The position numbers were made by a program, and so were the translations under genes. A DNA stretch of 13,578 nucleotides, from the NCBI GenBank assembly GCA_003024985.2, contig PXIH01S0001136.1; one strand, written 5' to 3'. Numbering within the stretch: the stretch's first letter is position 1; each line of letters starts with the position of its first letter. Under the pieces are notes generated by a model. That model did not search any database. It saw only the letters and a program-made list of their open reading frames with translations, and was not told the DNA's origin. The stretch comes from Euperipatoides rowelli (lineage: Eukaryota; Onychophora; Udeonychophora; Euonychophora; Peripatopsidae). Shown in pieces: positions 1 to 7,601 of the stretch.

Positions 1-59
1 AGACGGTAAATCCTTTTTAATGAATTTATTCATCCATGTTGATAACTTTTAACGGTAAT

Positions 60-129
60 ATGCTAGGTCGGGCAAACAATATTCCAGGACGGGCATTGCC
101 TGACCTCGTCCCCTCTGGCTACGGGCCTG
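60..129. mobile_element. possible DNA-transposon terminus (hAT-like end)
   Basis: Read on the minus strand from 129, the sequence begins CAGGCCCGTAGCCAGAGGGG. This resembles ends that recur in invertebrate DNA transposons, as I recall them. The stretch is clearly richer in G and C than its surroundings. It also holds a short inverted pair, ggtcgggca near 66-74 and tgcctgacc near 97-105. The partner end and a target-site duplication were not found, so this may be only a solo end. It sits in what would be the 3' UTR of the minus-strand exon at 182-291. Confidence 0.3.
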
Positions 130-181
130 TCCACATATCAAAGGATGTGAAATCACAGTTAATTGTTATCTAATATTATTT

Positions 182-291
182 TTAAATTACTTTTTGTGGT
201 TTCTTCCTTTTCCTCGGATCTTCAAATACCACTACTACTGGTTCAGGTCTGATTTTTTCTTTATTTCGGAGAATCTGATCTAATTGATAGT
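182..291 (-). CDS. probable last coding exon of an unidentified gene
   Basis: On the minus strand a run of T followed by AG (300-292) forms a good splice acceptor. It is followed by an open frame of 35 codons ending in TAA at 184-182. The frame starts in the middle of a codon, so one base must come from an upstream exon. The encoded tail reads DYQLDQILRNKEKIRPEP, then four valines, then FEDPRKRKKPQKVI. The amphipathic, then strongly basic, ending suggests a nuclear or nucleolar protein, but I do not recognise the family. A possible AATAAA signal lies 152 bases downstream (30-25 on the minus strand). Upstream exons were not identified. They would lie rightwards, which would put this gene head-to-head with TRUB2 if it starts before 5000. 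The composition and codon flow look coding, but a single short exon remains uncertain. Confidence 0.4.
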
Positions 292-405
292 CTAAAAAAA
301 ATTGTTAAAAATATTGAATATGGTAGTAGTAATTAAAATAAAAAACAAAGTTTCAATATTAAACTTTTATCTGCACTTAAAATTATAAAATAAGTTTAAT
401 TTGGC

Positions 406-528
406 CAGACAAATTCAATCAGATTGAGTGTATAAAATAAAAGGAGTGGCATGTAATTGTGTTTCTATGTTAAATACTGTCATCTCTATTATTTTACCCA
501 TTCAAATCTGATTGAATTTGTGTGTCTG
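406..528. mobile_element. small inverted-repeat element (MITE-like)
   Basis: The left arm at 406-430 starts cagacaaattcaatcagatt. The right arm at 500-528, reversed, reads cagacacacaaattcaatcag and continues to match apart from small indels. The arms enclose about 70 bp with no coding content. The size and structure fit a non-autonomous DNA transposon. No clear target-site duplication was seen, so the superfamily is unknown. Confidence 0.45.
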
Positions 529-750
529 ATATATAACAAATTTAGTTATATGTTGTCCTAACCTAGGTTATTCTGCATGTTTTTCTATGTTGTATTAATG
601 TTATGTTCGAGTAAAGGATACCGGTACCATATTTGTTTATATTTTTAGTACCAAGCATTACAAGAGTGGTATTAGTGGGCTCCAATAAAGCAACCTATTG
701 TGCTTCTCTCAGTGTTTCCTGTTTCTTCAATGTTCTTAATTGTCAACCCA
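529..750. other. AT-rich intergenic stretch with a 3'-end-like motif
   Basis: No coding frame of note was found. At 684-691 there is a canonical AATAAA on the + strand, followed within 40 bases by TG- and T-rich sequence (ttgtgcttctc, gtgtttcctg), the usual layout of a cleavage and polyadenylation site. No + strand gene ends here, so it may belong to an old insertion or be chance. Confidence 0.2.
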
Positions 751-886
751 TTGGACTGCGGTGATTGCCATTTATTTTCCCCCTAAAGACAGATATAATG
801 AGGAATACAGGAAATATATATACTTCCTATATTCCTCATCATATCTGTCTTTAGGGGGAAAGTAAATGGCAATCACCACAGTCCAA
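751..886. repeat. spacerless palindrome made of LINE endonuclease sequence
   Basis: Bases 751-818 and 819-886 are inverted copies of each other around a centre at 818/819, with about five differences, all transitions. The right arm is the downstream end of the minus-strand endonuclease fragment at 772-1170. The left arm is the same coding stretch in + orientation. The structure would fold into a 68-bp hairpin. It probably arose by template switching during or after LINE insertion. Confidence 0.8.
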
Positions 887-1170
887 GGGACATTCCTGGA
901 TAGATAAGAGCTTCTAAATACAATAGTTACCGCTTCAACGTTGTTATTCTGTGGATAATCAACCGACAAAACAGATAATGAATTTTTAACAAACAAAGAC
1001 ACCCCATCACCTCTTTTCCTATCCTCCCTTTTTCTTAGCTGATAAGAGGAAAAGCCATCAAAGTCATTTGAATCAATATCGTTTTCAGTAAGTCATGTTT
1101 CAGCAAGCGCTACTATTTCAACGTTTTTCATTTCAAAGTATAGCTTTAGCTCATCATGCTTTTTGATCAT
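772..1170 (-). pseudogene. non-LTR retrotransposon endonuclease domain, inverted fragment
   Basis: Read leftwards from about 1170, the frame gives the front half of an AP-type endonuclease of a LINE ORF2: K-H-D-E-L-K-L-Y, then V-A-L-A-E-T followed by a stop (TGA at 1095-1093) where the family has tryptophan, then L-T, G-F-S-S-Y, the block G-D-G-V-S-L-F-V-K-N, and V-V-I-A-I-Y-F-P-P. These are the conserved strand and loop motifs around the catalytic glutamate (the E of AET) and the IYxPP block. The frame from the ATG at 1002 is open for 76 codons, but its last residues are read from the other arm of the palindrome. The orientation is opposite to the reverse transcriptase that follows at 1172, and the junction lies at about 1170. 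The family looks like the CR1/Jockey group. It is not functional. Confidence 0.75.
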
Positions 1171-1171
1171 T

Positions 1172-2233
1172 GATTATATGGCTGAGCTAGCAAATGTTGA
1201 CTTACAAAATATTCTGAGCTATGCTGATAACGTACGTATTTTTCTAAAATGGATACAGTAGATGATATGATCACTCTACAGAATGAGATAACTAATTTTG
1301 CGAGATGGATGTAAAAATGGATTGTTAATTAATATTAAAAAAAACAAAATTTATGAATATGGGTTTGGTTCCATTTGAGCCGTCTTTTCACGTAGACAAT
1401 GTGGAGATTAAACGTGTTTTAGTAGGCTATATAGTGTCGTATGGTATTTGCCTCTCAAGTAGACAACATGTTGAAAAAGCTTTACTTTCGATTTTATATG
1501 AGTACTAGTTTGTTTGCTTATTTAGATTTGCATACTTTTGTTATCACTTGTAAATATTTTTTACAACCTGTGATCGACTACTGTGCTTCTGCTTACGATA
1601 TTCTAAATACACTTGATGTCCAACGATTGGAACAATTTTTTTGTCACTCTTCAAAGAAAATTAGATGTTTTCGCGCATACCTTATAATAAACATTTATTG
1701 GCTCTTCTCAGTTTCTCTATTGTTCCTTTCAAAATTGAGCAATATTGCCTCTCCATCTCATAAATTTGTTAAATAGGATATATTTATTTATAAACGTTAT
1801 GAATAAAGATGAGAATCTATTCGTCATCGACACATGCATTACAAGAAAAAATCATGTTTTCAAACTTAGAAAGTCTTATTGCAGGACAACCAGATTAAAC
1901 TCTATTTTATACAGAAACATTGATTTCTGGAATGACCTTCCAGACTATGCTGTAAATAGTACAGATTACTCATTCAAAAAATCACTTGACAAATTTCTTA
2001 GTGATAATGATTAGTATCAAACACTACCATTCATTAATTGCTGAGATTGTAACGATTGTTTACATATCTACTGTATGTTAATTGAATAATTTGATCAAAC
2101 ACATATAACTTCTAACTAATCTGATTGTCATTTTTTTACTCTGTGTATGCTTTGTTTTTATTTGTTGTCATTGTAAAATTGATTTGGTTAAAAGTCTTTT
2201 AGACTTACAACTGTGCTTAAAATAAATAAATAC
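1172..2233 (+). pseudogene. non-LTR retrotransposon reverse transcriptase 3' part and tail, decayed
   Basis: The piece enters the reverse transcriptase just before its catalytic box: the frame from 1172 reads D-Y-M-A-E-L then L-S-Y-A-D-N (box at 1220-1231), where the second aspartate of YADD has become asparagine. Frame breaks follow near 1245, at TAA 1312-1314 and in the A-run near 1340. Later blocks are still readable, such as H-V-E-K-A near 1468 and Y-C-A-S-A-Y near 1580. The final ORF at 1745-2014 ends with R-N-I-D-F-W-N-D-L-P and F-K-K-S-L-D-K-F-L, the usual C-terminal motif of CR1/Jockey-group LINE ORF2. A 3' UTR ends in an aaataaataaat-type tail near 2233. With the inverted endonuclease fragment on its left, it forms one rearranged insertion. 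The short ORFs at 1441-1776 and 1745-2014 are pieces of this element, not host genes. Confidence 0.8.
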
Positions 2234-2239
2234 GGTAAA

Positions 2240-2984
2240 TAAAAATATTCTGAGTAAATAGGCTACTGTATATAATTTAGTACTGTACTACTATTGACAA
2301 AGCACAAATATATTTTTTATAAATAAAAGGTTAACATCATTAGAATATCAGTTAAGATTTTACATTTTTAATTATTCTTACTTTGATCACCAACATTCAT
2401 TTCCTAAAAATTGTAAAGTGCAAACAAAATTTGAATTTTAAAGCGAATTAGCCTTCATTAGCGAAGTTTATCTACTCTTTTGCGTCATAATCACGTAGAA
2501 ATCGGCAGAATCGCAGATATATACTAGGAAAAACTACTTGAATATATACTTTTTTTTATTTAATTTTATAGCTGTTATTTTATCTGGAAATATATTTGAA
2601 TGTATACAAATATATATTAAGTTAACCGTACATTTTTTTATTATTTTTATTTAAGCTGTAATTTTAACTTTTACTGTGAAATGGATTATTTTTGTCAGGA
2701 TAAATGGCTGCTAATCAACGAGCACTGACTTAAAAATATCATAAAGCAGTGGTAAAGACTCGTGGCTAGAACTACAGTATTGTTAGATAGGACATTAGAA
2801 TAAGAATAGTGACTAAAATGAGACCCTGACAGAACTATTTTCAAGGTTTAGATTTCAATTCCTGAAATTGACGGAATCTTTACCCAAAAAGAGTGTTCTC
2901 TCTACGTTCCCCCAAAGGTAAGTTAGCATAAGCGGGATCGTCGACCAAAATAGGATGCTTTTCAAAATCCCTTGTCGCATTACC
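2240..2984. other. AT-rich stretch with one weak coding-like remnant
   Basis: No gene was recognised. From the ATG at 2704 a frame reads M-A-A-N-Q-R-A-L-T then stop, with further amino-acid-like runs to about 2860 (for example T-L-T-E-L-F-S-R-F-R-F in another frame), interrupted by many stops. This could be an old retroelement or exon remnant. A perfect donor-like sequence, AAAG followed by GTAAGT, occurs at 2914-2923, so 2700-2917 might alternatively be an untranslated first exon of a + strand gene such as TRUB2. Neither reading is secure. Confidence 0.2.
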
Positions 2985-3557
2985 CATAAGGCTGAGAAGG
3001 CTTGAGACTAGGGGCCCCCCTCATCATATAATTTTTCTTCGTCCATTGACAACAATGTATTTTTTTCAGTGTAGAATATTTTTCATGAACATTTGAAAAC
3101 AGAATTAGAGGTCAAAAAATCCAGCATGAAAAGAACAAAAATAAAAGTTCGCTTATTTTTATTTGTATAAAAGAAATATTATTAGTCATGTTTTCCTAAT
3201 GTGGCGATAGTATATAGAATATATTTAACAATGCCTTGTTCTGTAGCTGAAGGAGAAAGATCTTAATACTTGCATGTATAAAAAATGAGATCAACAATGA
3301 CGCAAGATCGACTAAATGCTTTAAGTTTAATTTGTATTGAACATGAATTTGCTAAAAACATTGACTTTTCAGAATTAATAGATTTGCAGCTGGAAAAATG
3401 AGAAAACTAAATTTATAAATTTTGTATTTGTTTATGTTTATATAATAAGAAAAATAAAAAATGTACCTATTAAAATAATATGGAATTGTTTTCTAGTATT
3501 ATTTAGGTATAATGTGGTTTTAAAAGGGCCCCCAAAAAGTGTCTTAATCTGGCACTG
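2985..3557 (+). mobile_element. internally deleted hAT transposon
   Basis: The right end, read inward from 3557, is CAGTGCCAGATTAAGACAC followed by a G/C block (gggggccc), typical of hAT ends. The left end at about 2985-3020 (ggctgagaaggcttgagac then aggggccccc) is a degenerate inverted match. Between them only the C-terminus of the transposase remains (see 3195-3401), so most of the gene is deleted. The flanking 8 bases do not form a clean target-site duplication. The element abuts the LINE fragment beginning at 3558, suggesting it inserted into or next to that LINE. Confidence 0.65.
3195..3401 (+). pseudogene. hAT transposase C-terminal dimerisation domain
   Basis: One frame running to TGA at 3399-3401 carries the conserved hAT C-terminal dimerisation motif. 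It shows Y-R-I-Y-L-T-M-P-C-S-V-A-E-G-E-R-S (about 3213-3263), then two in-frame stops, then M-R-S-T-M-T-Q-D-R-L-N-A-L and I-E-H-E-F-A-K-N-I-D-F to the end. In the family this segment packs transposase subunits together, and the 'LT.P.SVA..ERS' and 'RL..L..L.IE' blocks are diagnostic of the group that includes ZMYM/DUF4371-related hAT proteins. The frame is uninterrupted by indels but has at least two nonsense changes, so it is a fossil. The zinc finger and catalytic core are absent. Confidence 0.75.
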
Positions 3558-3866
3558 GTTAGCGGGAACTGAGAGACAGTTCAAACCTTCTTCAATTTAG
3601 AAAAGGCCTCAATAACTACCTAAAAATAAACGATTTAAGATTATGAGTCCACTAAGGAAAAATCGTAATCGTACTGAGAAAAACTATAATTTAATATTTG
3701 TTTTGAATATCTTGTAATCAATCATTAGTAAGAGTATGGTTTCATTCATATATTTATATTTGTAAATTGTAATCATTTTCTATACAACGACACCTGTATT
3801 TATAAGGACCTGGAAGACCACATACAACAGTATGTGAAGGTCTGTAAATTGAAAATAAAATAAAAA
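3558..3866 (+). pseudogene. 3' end of a second non-LTR retrotransposon
   Basis: From 3563 a frame reads R-E-L-R-D-S-S-N-L-L-Q-F-R-K-G-L-N-N-Y-L and ends at TGA 3644-3646. This matches the typical last residues of LINE ORF2 (a serine-rich link, then F+.GL..YLK.NDL). A 3' UTR of about 200 bp follows. It ends with a hairpin (gaccacatac and gtatgtgaaggtc, about 3813-3842) and a simple A-rich tail (gaaaataaaataaaaataa) near 3850-3868, as in several CR1/Jockey-group elements. The 5' part is missing and the hAT remnant abuts it on the left. This is a different element from the LINE at 751-2233. Confidence 0.55.
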
Positions 3867-3869
3867 TAA

Positions 3870-4470
3870 CACTAACTTGAGGAACAGTATGCTTTTGTAG
3901 CCAGGAAGCGTTAATGAATTTTGATAATTTTTTTTAACAAATAAATAGAGTAGACACCTTTATTTTGGGATATGGAACAACACTTCGTTGTCTATGTTTC
4001 ATGCTCATTTTAGCAAAAACAGCCTCATAAATAATCGTCTGGGTCAGTATATCGGTCACCATTAGAGTGTGGCCAAGTCAGGAAATCTGCCAAGTTTTTC
4101 CCAACTTTTCAATCATCTAGTTGTAAAATGTGTGTGTTTTGTATGGAAAATAACTGTTTAGCCATGAAAATTCGTTAAGTATAGTTAAATGTCTTAATTT
4201 TATTGTTAACTTGAAACTACAACTTAACATAATTGATCAGAAATTACTAAATTGTATAAAACTATGAAAAAAAAACAAACAATACAAATAATAGCCTACA
4301 AAATCACAAGTCAAAATTATTTGAAAGAATCACATAATTAGAACTGCTCTTAAAAATATATCCTTTAGCCAATATATATATATAGGCTATACAGATTATA
4401 TAAATATATATAGGCTGTATATAATATAGCCTATATAAACTGTACAGTATACTGTGCAGTATTGTATATA
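3870..4470. other. AT-rich stretch with a possible minus-strand coding remnant
   Basis: On the minus strand 4108-4025 is open for 27 codons and ends in TGA. It reads V-G-K-N-L-A-D-F-L-T-W-P-H-S then N-G-D-R-Y-T-D-P-D-D-Y-L. An AATAAA follows on the same strand near 3963. The acidic, proline-containing ending looks protein-like, but no convincing splice acceptor precedes it, and a TGA lies immediately upstream. It may be a terminal exon or a transposon remnant. The rest (4370-4470) is TA-rich with small palindromes around tatataggctata and the repeated tacagta/tactgta motifs. Confidence 0.25.
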
Positions 4471-4472
4471 CC

Positions 4473-4921
4473 CACTAGAGCCTCTATTTGAGTTGTTGTT
4501 TGGTTCCTAAAATATGCAACTCAAATTGAAATGACTCAAATCGAGTATTAATTTTCCATAGGAATACATTAAAATATAAGAGGCGCACATAGGCTGCTAC
4601 ATATAGCATCTTTTTTTTTTTTTACTGTAATGTATTTAAAAGAAACAAACTTCAAAAATGTTCCTTTTCCAGTCATTTTTATGGCTGTAAAAACAAAAAA
4701 ATCTTAATAACTATTCTAAAAGTTGATTTTCATAAAGTTATTTTAAATTGACACTTGGAACAAATTTTATAAAATAAATAAAAATTACAGTACTAGGATT
4801 TTTCTTATTTTTTGTTAAATTTACTTATTAAGCTATTATAAACGAATCAATGATTGAAAAAAATGACTAAAAATGAAAAAGTAGTCTTTATTTACCAATG
4901 GCTCAAATCAAGGCTCTGGTG
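4473..4921. mobile_element. pogo/Tigger-like MITE
   Basis: The ends are inverted copies: CACTAGAGCCTCTATTTGAG from 4473, and on the other strand from 4921 CACCAGAGCCTTGATTTGAG. The interior has ggttcctaaaat, repeated 'aactcaaat' words and ttttccataggaatacatt (about 4553-4571), the layout I associate with short pogo/Tigger-type elements. Each end is adjacent to or within two bases of TA, the expected target. There is no transposase, so it is non-autonomous. It ends about 80 bp upstream of the TRUB2 start codon. Confidence 0.6.
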
Positions 4922-5000
4922 TATGTATTTACACTGACACACATAACTATGCACTTACTTTATAATACCTGCATATTTATTTATCTTTAAATTAGAAACA

Positions 5001-5121
5001 ATGCAAATTCGTTATGCACCTGATGCTTGGAAATTTCTGAATGGTGTTTTTGCCGTTTATAAACCTGAAGGTGTACCAATGATTCACCTGAGGAACACAC
5101 TTATAGGAAATATAATTAGAG
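5001..5121 (+). CDS. TRUB2: TRUB2 exon 1 (mitochondrial TruB-family pseudouridine synthase)
   Basis: TRUB2 belongs to the TruB family, which converts uridine to pseudouridine. In mammals it acts in mitochondria on mitochondrial mRNA and tRNA. This exon encodes residues 1-40 and starts M-Q-I-R-Y-A-P-D. It contains G-V-F-A-V-Y-K-P-E-G-V (residues 15-25), the family's N-terminal 'G-L-F-A-V-Y-K-P-x-G' block, followed by I-H-L-R-N-T-L matching HLRDT. The ATG is chosen because it has a good context (aaacaATG) and puts 14 residues before the block, close to the human length. An acceptor-like ttaaattag at 4987-4995 suggests the ATG may open a second, largely coding exon after an untranslated one. The donor is GTATTG at 5122, and the exon ends in phase 1. 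Identification rests on the three exons joining in frame. Confidence 0.85.
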
Positions 5122-5520
5122 GTATTGTAATATTTAAGTTAAACTTTAATTTACTTTAATAGTAATTATAAAAAAACTTTATTTTTGACATTAGCCTACT
5201 GTACATTCATATTCAATTTGATAACTTTTCATAGAGGTGTGTGAGGAAGGGTTCTTGTATAGATTGATAATGCAACAAAGTAAGAGGGTGATTGTAATTT
5301 CCTCCTTATGGCTGTACACACAAAGTTCAAAATTTTCTTCATAATTTGATTCAAATTGTCTACTAATCTACATAGCAGCACTATTTTGGTAGACTAGATT
5401 CTAAAGCATTTTATCTTCAATGAGAGAAGCAACATAAAACTTTAATTCCCCTTTCATTTTTTTAGTTTTCAAATAGACTGTAGCCTTTGTGTGTACATAA
5501 TGTGTTATATACAATATACG

Positions 5521-5605
5521 TGCTGGTGCCTCCCTCGTAACATGGAGGTTGCGTTCCTGACATTGACATGTTAAGTGAAAATCCATGTTAAGGGATATTT
5601 TAATT
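5521..5605. mobile_element. pogo/Tigger-like element end
   Basis: The sequence opens with tgctggtgcctccctcgtaa and continues with ggaggttgcgttcctgaca, then ttaagtgaaaatccatgtta and agggat. This order (a CTGGTGCCTCC-type end, gttgcgttcc, then 'taagtgaaaatcc..gttaaggg') is the arrangement I know from the ends of short pogo/Tigger-type elements. The matching far end was not located, so only one end is annotated and the true length is unknown. Confidence 0.45.
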
Positions 5606-5951
5606 TTTAATCAAATGATTTGTGTATTGTGTTTCTGAATGACATTTGATGTTGCTGTAAACTATATCACAAAATAAAATTTGTTTATTACACAGTATTT
5701 ATTAATAATAAATTTTACCATAACATAGTTTTGTCAATAGCGCCTATTAAAAATAATGTATTATTTTTATTATAATGTAAATTTATTTATTAGAGAAAAT
5801 AATTGTTTATATCATACAGTAATCTAGAATGATTTAATACAGTTTTTAATTATTATAATGTAGAATTTTTAATATATCGTTGATTTTAGTAGAAAATAAA
5901 CACAATTCAATAAATTGTTAAATAACTTTATAGCACTTCAGGTGCAACTGG

Positions 5952-6034
5952 TTTAAGAAAAGATTCTAGAGTTAGCCGTTATGCTTTTCTTTGGAATGAA
6001 GACGAGCAAAATAAATCTAGAATCTTTTCTTAAA
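5952..6034. repeat. perfect 19-bp inverted repeat with 45-nt loop
   Basis: tttaagaaaagattctaga at 5952-5970 is the exact reverse complement of 6016-6034. The stem has no mismatch, and the match stops immediately on both sides. The 45-bp centre has no recognisable content. It could be a very small MITE, a fold-back remnant or a structured intronic RNA. Confidence 0.85.
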
Positions 6035-6188
6035 TTATAACAAGATCTTATATATCAAATAGAGCAAGATTAAAATTTATCTCGCACAAAATTACTCAAA
6101 CTACGAGCTCATAGTATTTAGGATCATAAAATATACAATAGGCAATATTGTAATATAAAGCTTACTTTGCATTATAGCATGTACGGTA

Positions 6189-6254
6189 CTGTGTATGATA
6201 GATTACTGCATATACTTGTCTATAGGTATATACAGTAGCCTATCTCATACACAG
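6189..6254. repeat. imperfect long inverted repeat (about 27-bp arms)
   Basis: The left arm ctgtgtatgatagattactg (6189-6208), continuing to 6215, pairs with 6225-6254, which reversed reads ctgtgtatgagataggctac and continues. The loop is about nine bases. The arms differ by a few substitutions and an indel. There is no sign of coding. Confidence 0.7.
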
Positions 6255-6280
6255 TTTGAGGTAGGCCTATTATAACTACC

Positions 6281-6327
6281 GGGGGATGGGGGAGTATTGC
6301 ACCTTAGACCTTGCCGGGTTGGGCGGG
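6281..6327 (+). other. G-rich patch with five G-runs
   Basis: G-runs occur at 6281-6285, 6288-6292, 6316-6318, 6321-6323 and 6325-6327 in an otherwise AT-rich intron. Four runs with one long loop could form a G-quadruplex on the sense strand of TRUB2 pre-mRNA. It may also be the GC-rich end of an unrecognised transposon. Confidence 0.3.
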
Positions 6328-6457
6328 TCCCCTCAGATCCCTGTTCGCTGTTCCTAATTTAGCCATTGTAAGTTAGGCAGCTATGCTGTAGATTTTTAGA
6401 ATTTCTCTAAATTTGTCTTACCAAATATTTATAGGTAGGGAGTGATTGGTTGTTATC

Positions 6458-6502
6458 TTTGCTGTAATATGACTCCGGATCGTAGAGTCATAATACAGCA
6501 AA
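6458..6502. repeat. 18-bp hairpin with 9-nt loop
   Basis: tttgctgtaatatgactc (6458-6475) and gagtcataatacagcaaa (6485-6502) pair with a single A-A mismatch around the loop cggatcgta. It is the third strong hairpin within about 550 bp of intron 1. Confidence 0.8.
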
Positions 6503-6814
6503 CCTTTCACTTCAACTCCGACAGTGGCTCCCCCTATGTAATACTTATGTACAAATTTCAGTCGATCAGAAAACTTGTTATTTTCCTAATCTGAAAAGAA
6601 TTTTTAAAGTTTAAAAAGTAAATAAAATGAAAGTAGGCCTACATTATTCAAATATATGAAAAAAATATCTGATTTTTTAAAAAAATTATTTCAAAATTTA
6701 TTGGCACATAAAGTACCGTTACGCTTCAATGGTGTCGCTTTAGTACCTTATTGGTTATTGCTGTATATACAGTAATGTTGTAAGTTTTTATTTTGAAGTC
6801 TGAGCACATTTCTC

Positions 6815-7081
6815 ACTAGCGTCTGGGATCAAACTTACCATTGCCTATTCCTACAAAACTTGCCGTTGATTGGTTAACGGTTGGGCCGACGGAAATTGTG
6901 CCATAATATCAAAATTATTGCACCTCTTGATTACCTAGGGTTGGAGCATAGAGAATTTCACAAGTAGTTGGAGTTAGGGTAAAGGTAAGGTTAGGACTTT
7001 AAATAATAATAAAAATGCATCGGAGAGCATACGCCATTTGTGAGGAATGGGCATTGGTAAGTTTGATACCTAGATGCTAGT
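6815..7081. mobile_element. TIR element A (267 bp)
   Basis: The ends are about 40-bp inverted copies: actagcgtctgggatcaaac from 6815, and on the other strand from 7081 actagcatctaggtatcaaa, both continuing into cttacca, tgcc and attcct. The flanking 8 bases, catttctc (6807-6814) and catttcag (7082-7089), agree at six positions, hinting at an 8-bp target-site duplication as made by hAT elements. The interior carries gttagggtaaaggtaaggtt, a degenerate telomere-like run shared with element B. It has no coding capacity. Confidence 0.65.
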
Positions 7082-7086
7082 CATTT

Positions 7087-7390
7087 CAGAAGTACCTAAA
7101 AACTGGAAGGCCTAACTCCCATTTTGCCATGTTTTTATAACATATGTCCATGTATTTTCGTCATTACGGAAATTACTGGCAGAAGTGGTGTAAAAATTAT
7201 TGAAATCGATCAGAAACGATTATTTCACCTCTAGTATATCGTAGGTTTGAGGCATAGTGTATTTCTCACATAGTTGGAGTTAAGATTCAGGGTAACGGTA
7301 AGGTTAGGACTGTAAATAAAAAAATTAAGTATCCAACTTGATCATATTATGACTAAATGTGAGTTTGGCCTTCCAGTTTCTAGACGCTGG
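7087..7390. mobile_element. TIR element B (about 304 bp), related to element A
   Basis: The inverted ends are aaactggaaggcctaactcc (within 7087-7125) on the left and, read from 7390 on the other strand, ccagcgtctagaaactggaa continuing into ggccaaactcacattt. The interior at about 7245-7325 (catagt..atttc, agttggagttaag, ggtaacggtaaggttaggac, tgtaaataaa) is clearly homologous to 6942-7016 of element A in the same orientation. The two are diverged copies of one family placed almost end to end. Confidence 0.6.
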
Positions 7391-7601
7391 TTTCTTTTCT
7401 ACTGACTCCAATTCTACCCAAAATTGATTCATACTTCACAGTCATAATGACATTTCTGACCATTTAGTTTTGTCTATTTAAATTGGATGATAAATGTACT
7501 GTATATTTCTTTGCATAACTTGCTATTTTAAAATGAAGGAAATATATTTTTAAAATTGAAACATTAAAGCAATTGTTTTTTTTTTTGGTTTGTTTGAATA
7601 G

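Larger units (their letters stand above)
5122..7601 (+). other. TRUB2 intron 1
   Basis: This is a 2480-bp phase-1 intron with GT at 5122 and AG at 7600-7601 preceded by a T-rich tract. It contains a pogo-like end near 5521, three hairpins (5952-6034, 6189-6254, 6458-6502), a G-rich patch at 6281-6327 and two TIR elements (6815-7390). Between them, 5122-5520, 5620-5950 and 6503-6814 are AT-rich with no coding frame I can support. The minus-strand ORF at 5401-5586 overlaps the pogo-like end and is not a gene. Confidence 0.8.

Noticed and set aside
1441-2014. Two overlapping + strand ORFs (111 and 89 codons) as host genes
   Set aside because: Both are pieces of the LINE reverse transcriptase and its C-terminus in different frames.
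4370-4470. TA-rich palindromes as a regulatory array
   Set aside because: They look like microsatellite-derived TA runs mixed with the tacagta/taggcta words common throughout the window.
4961-4967. TATA-like tataata 34 bp before the TRUB2 start codon as a core promoter
   Set aside because: Such words are frequent in this AT-rich DNA, and a splice acceptor-like site lies between it and the ATG.
5401-5586. 61-codon minus-strand ORF
   Set aside because: It overlaps the pogo-like end in TRUB2 intron 1 and has no protein-like features.
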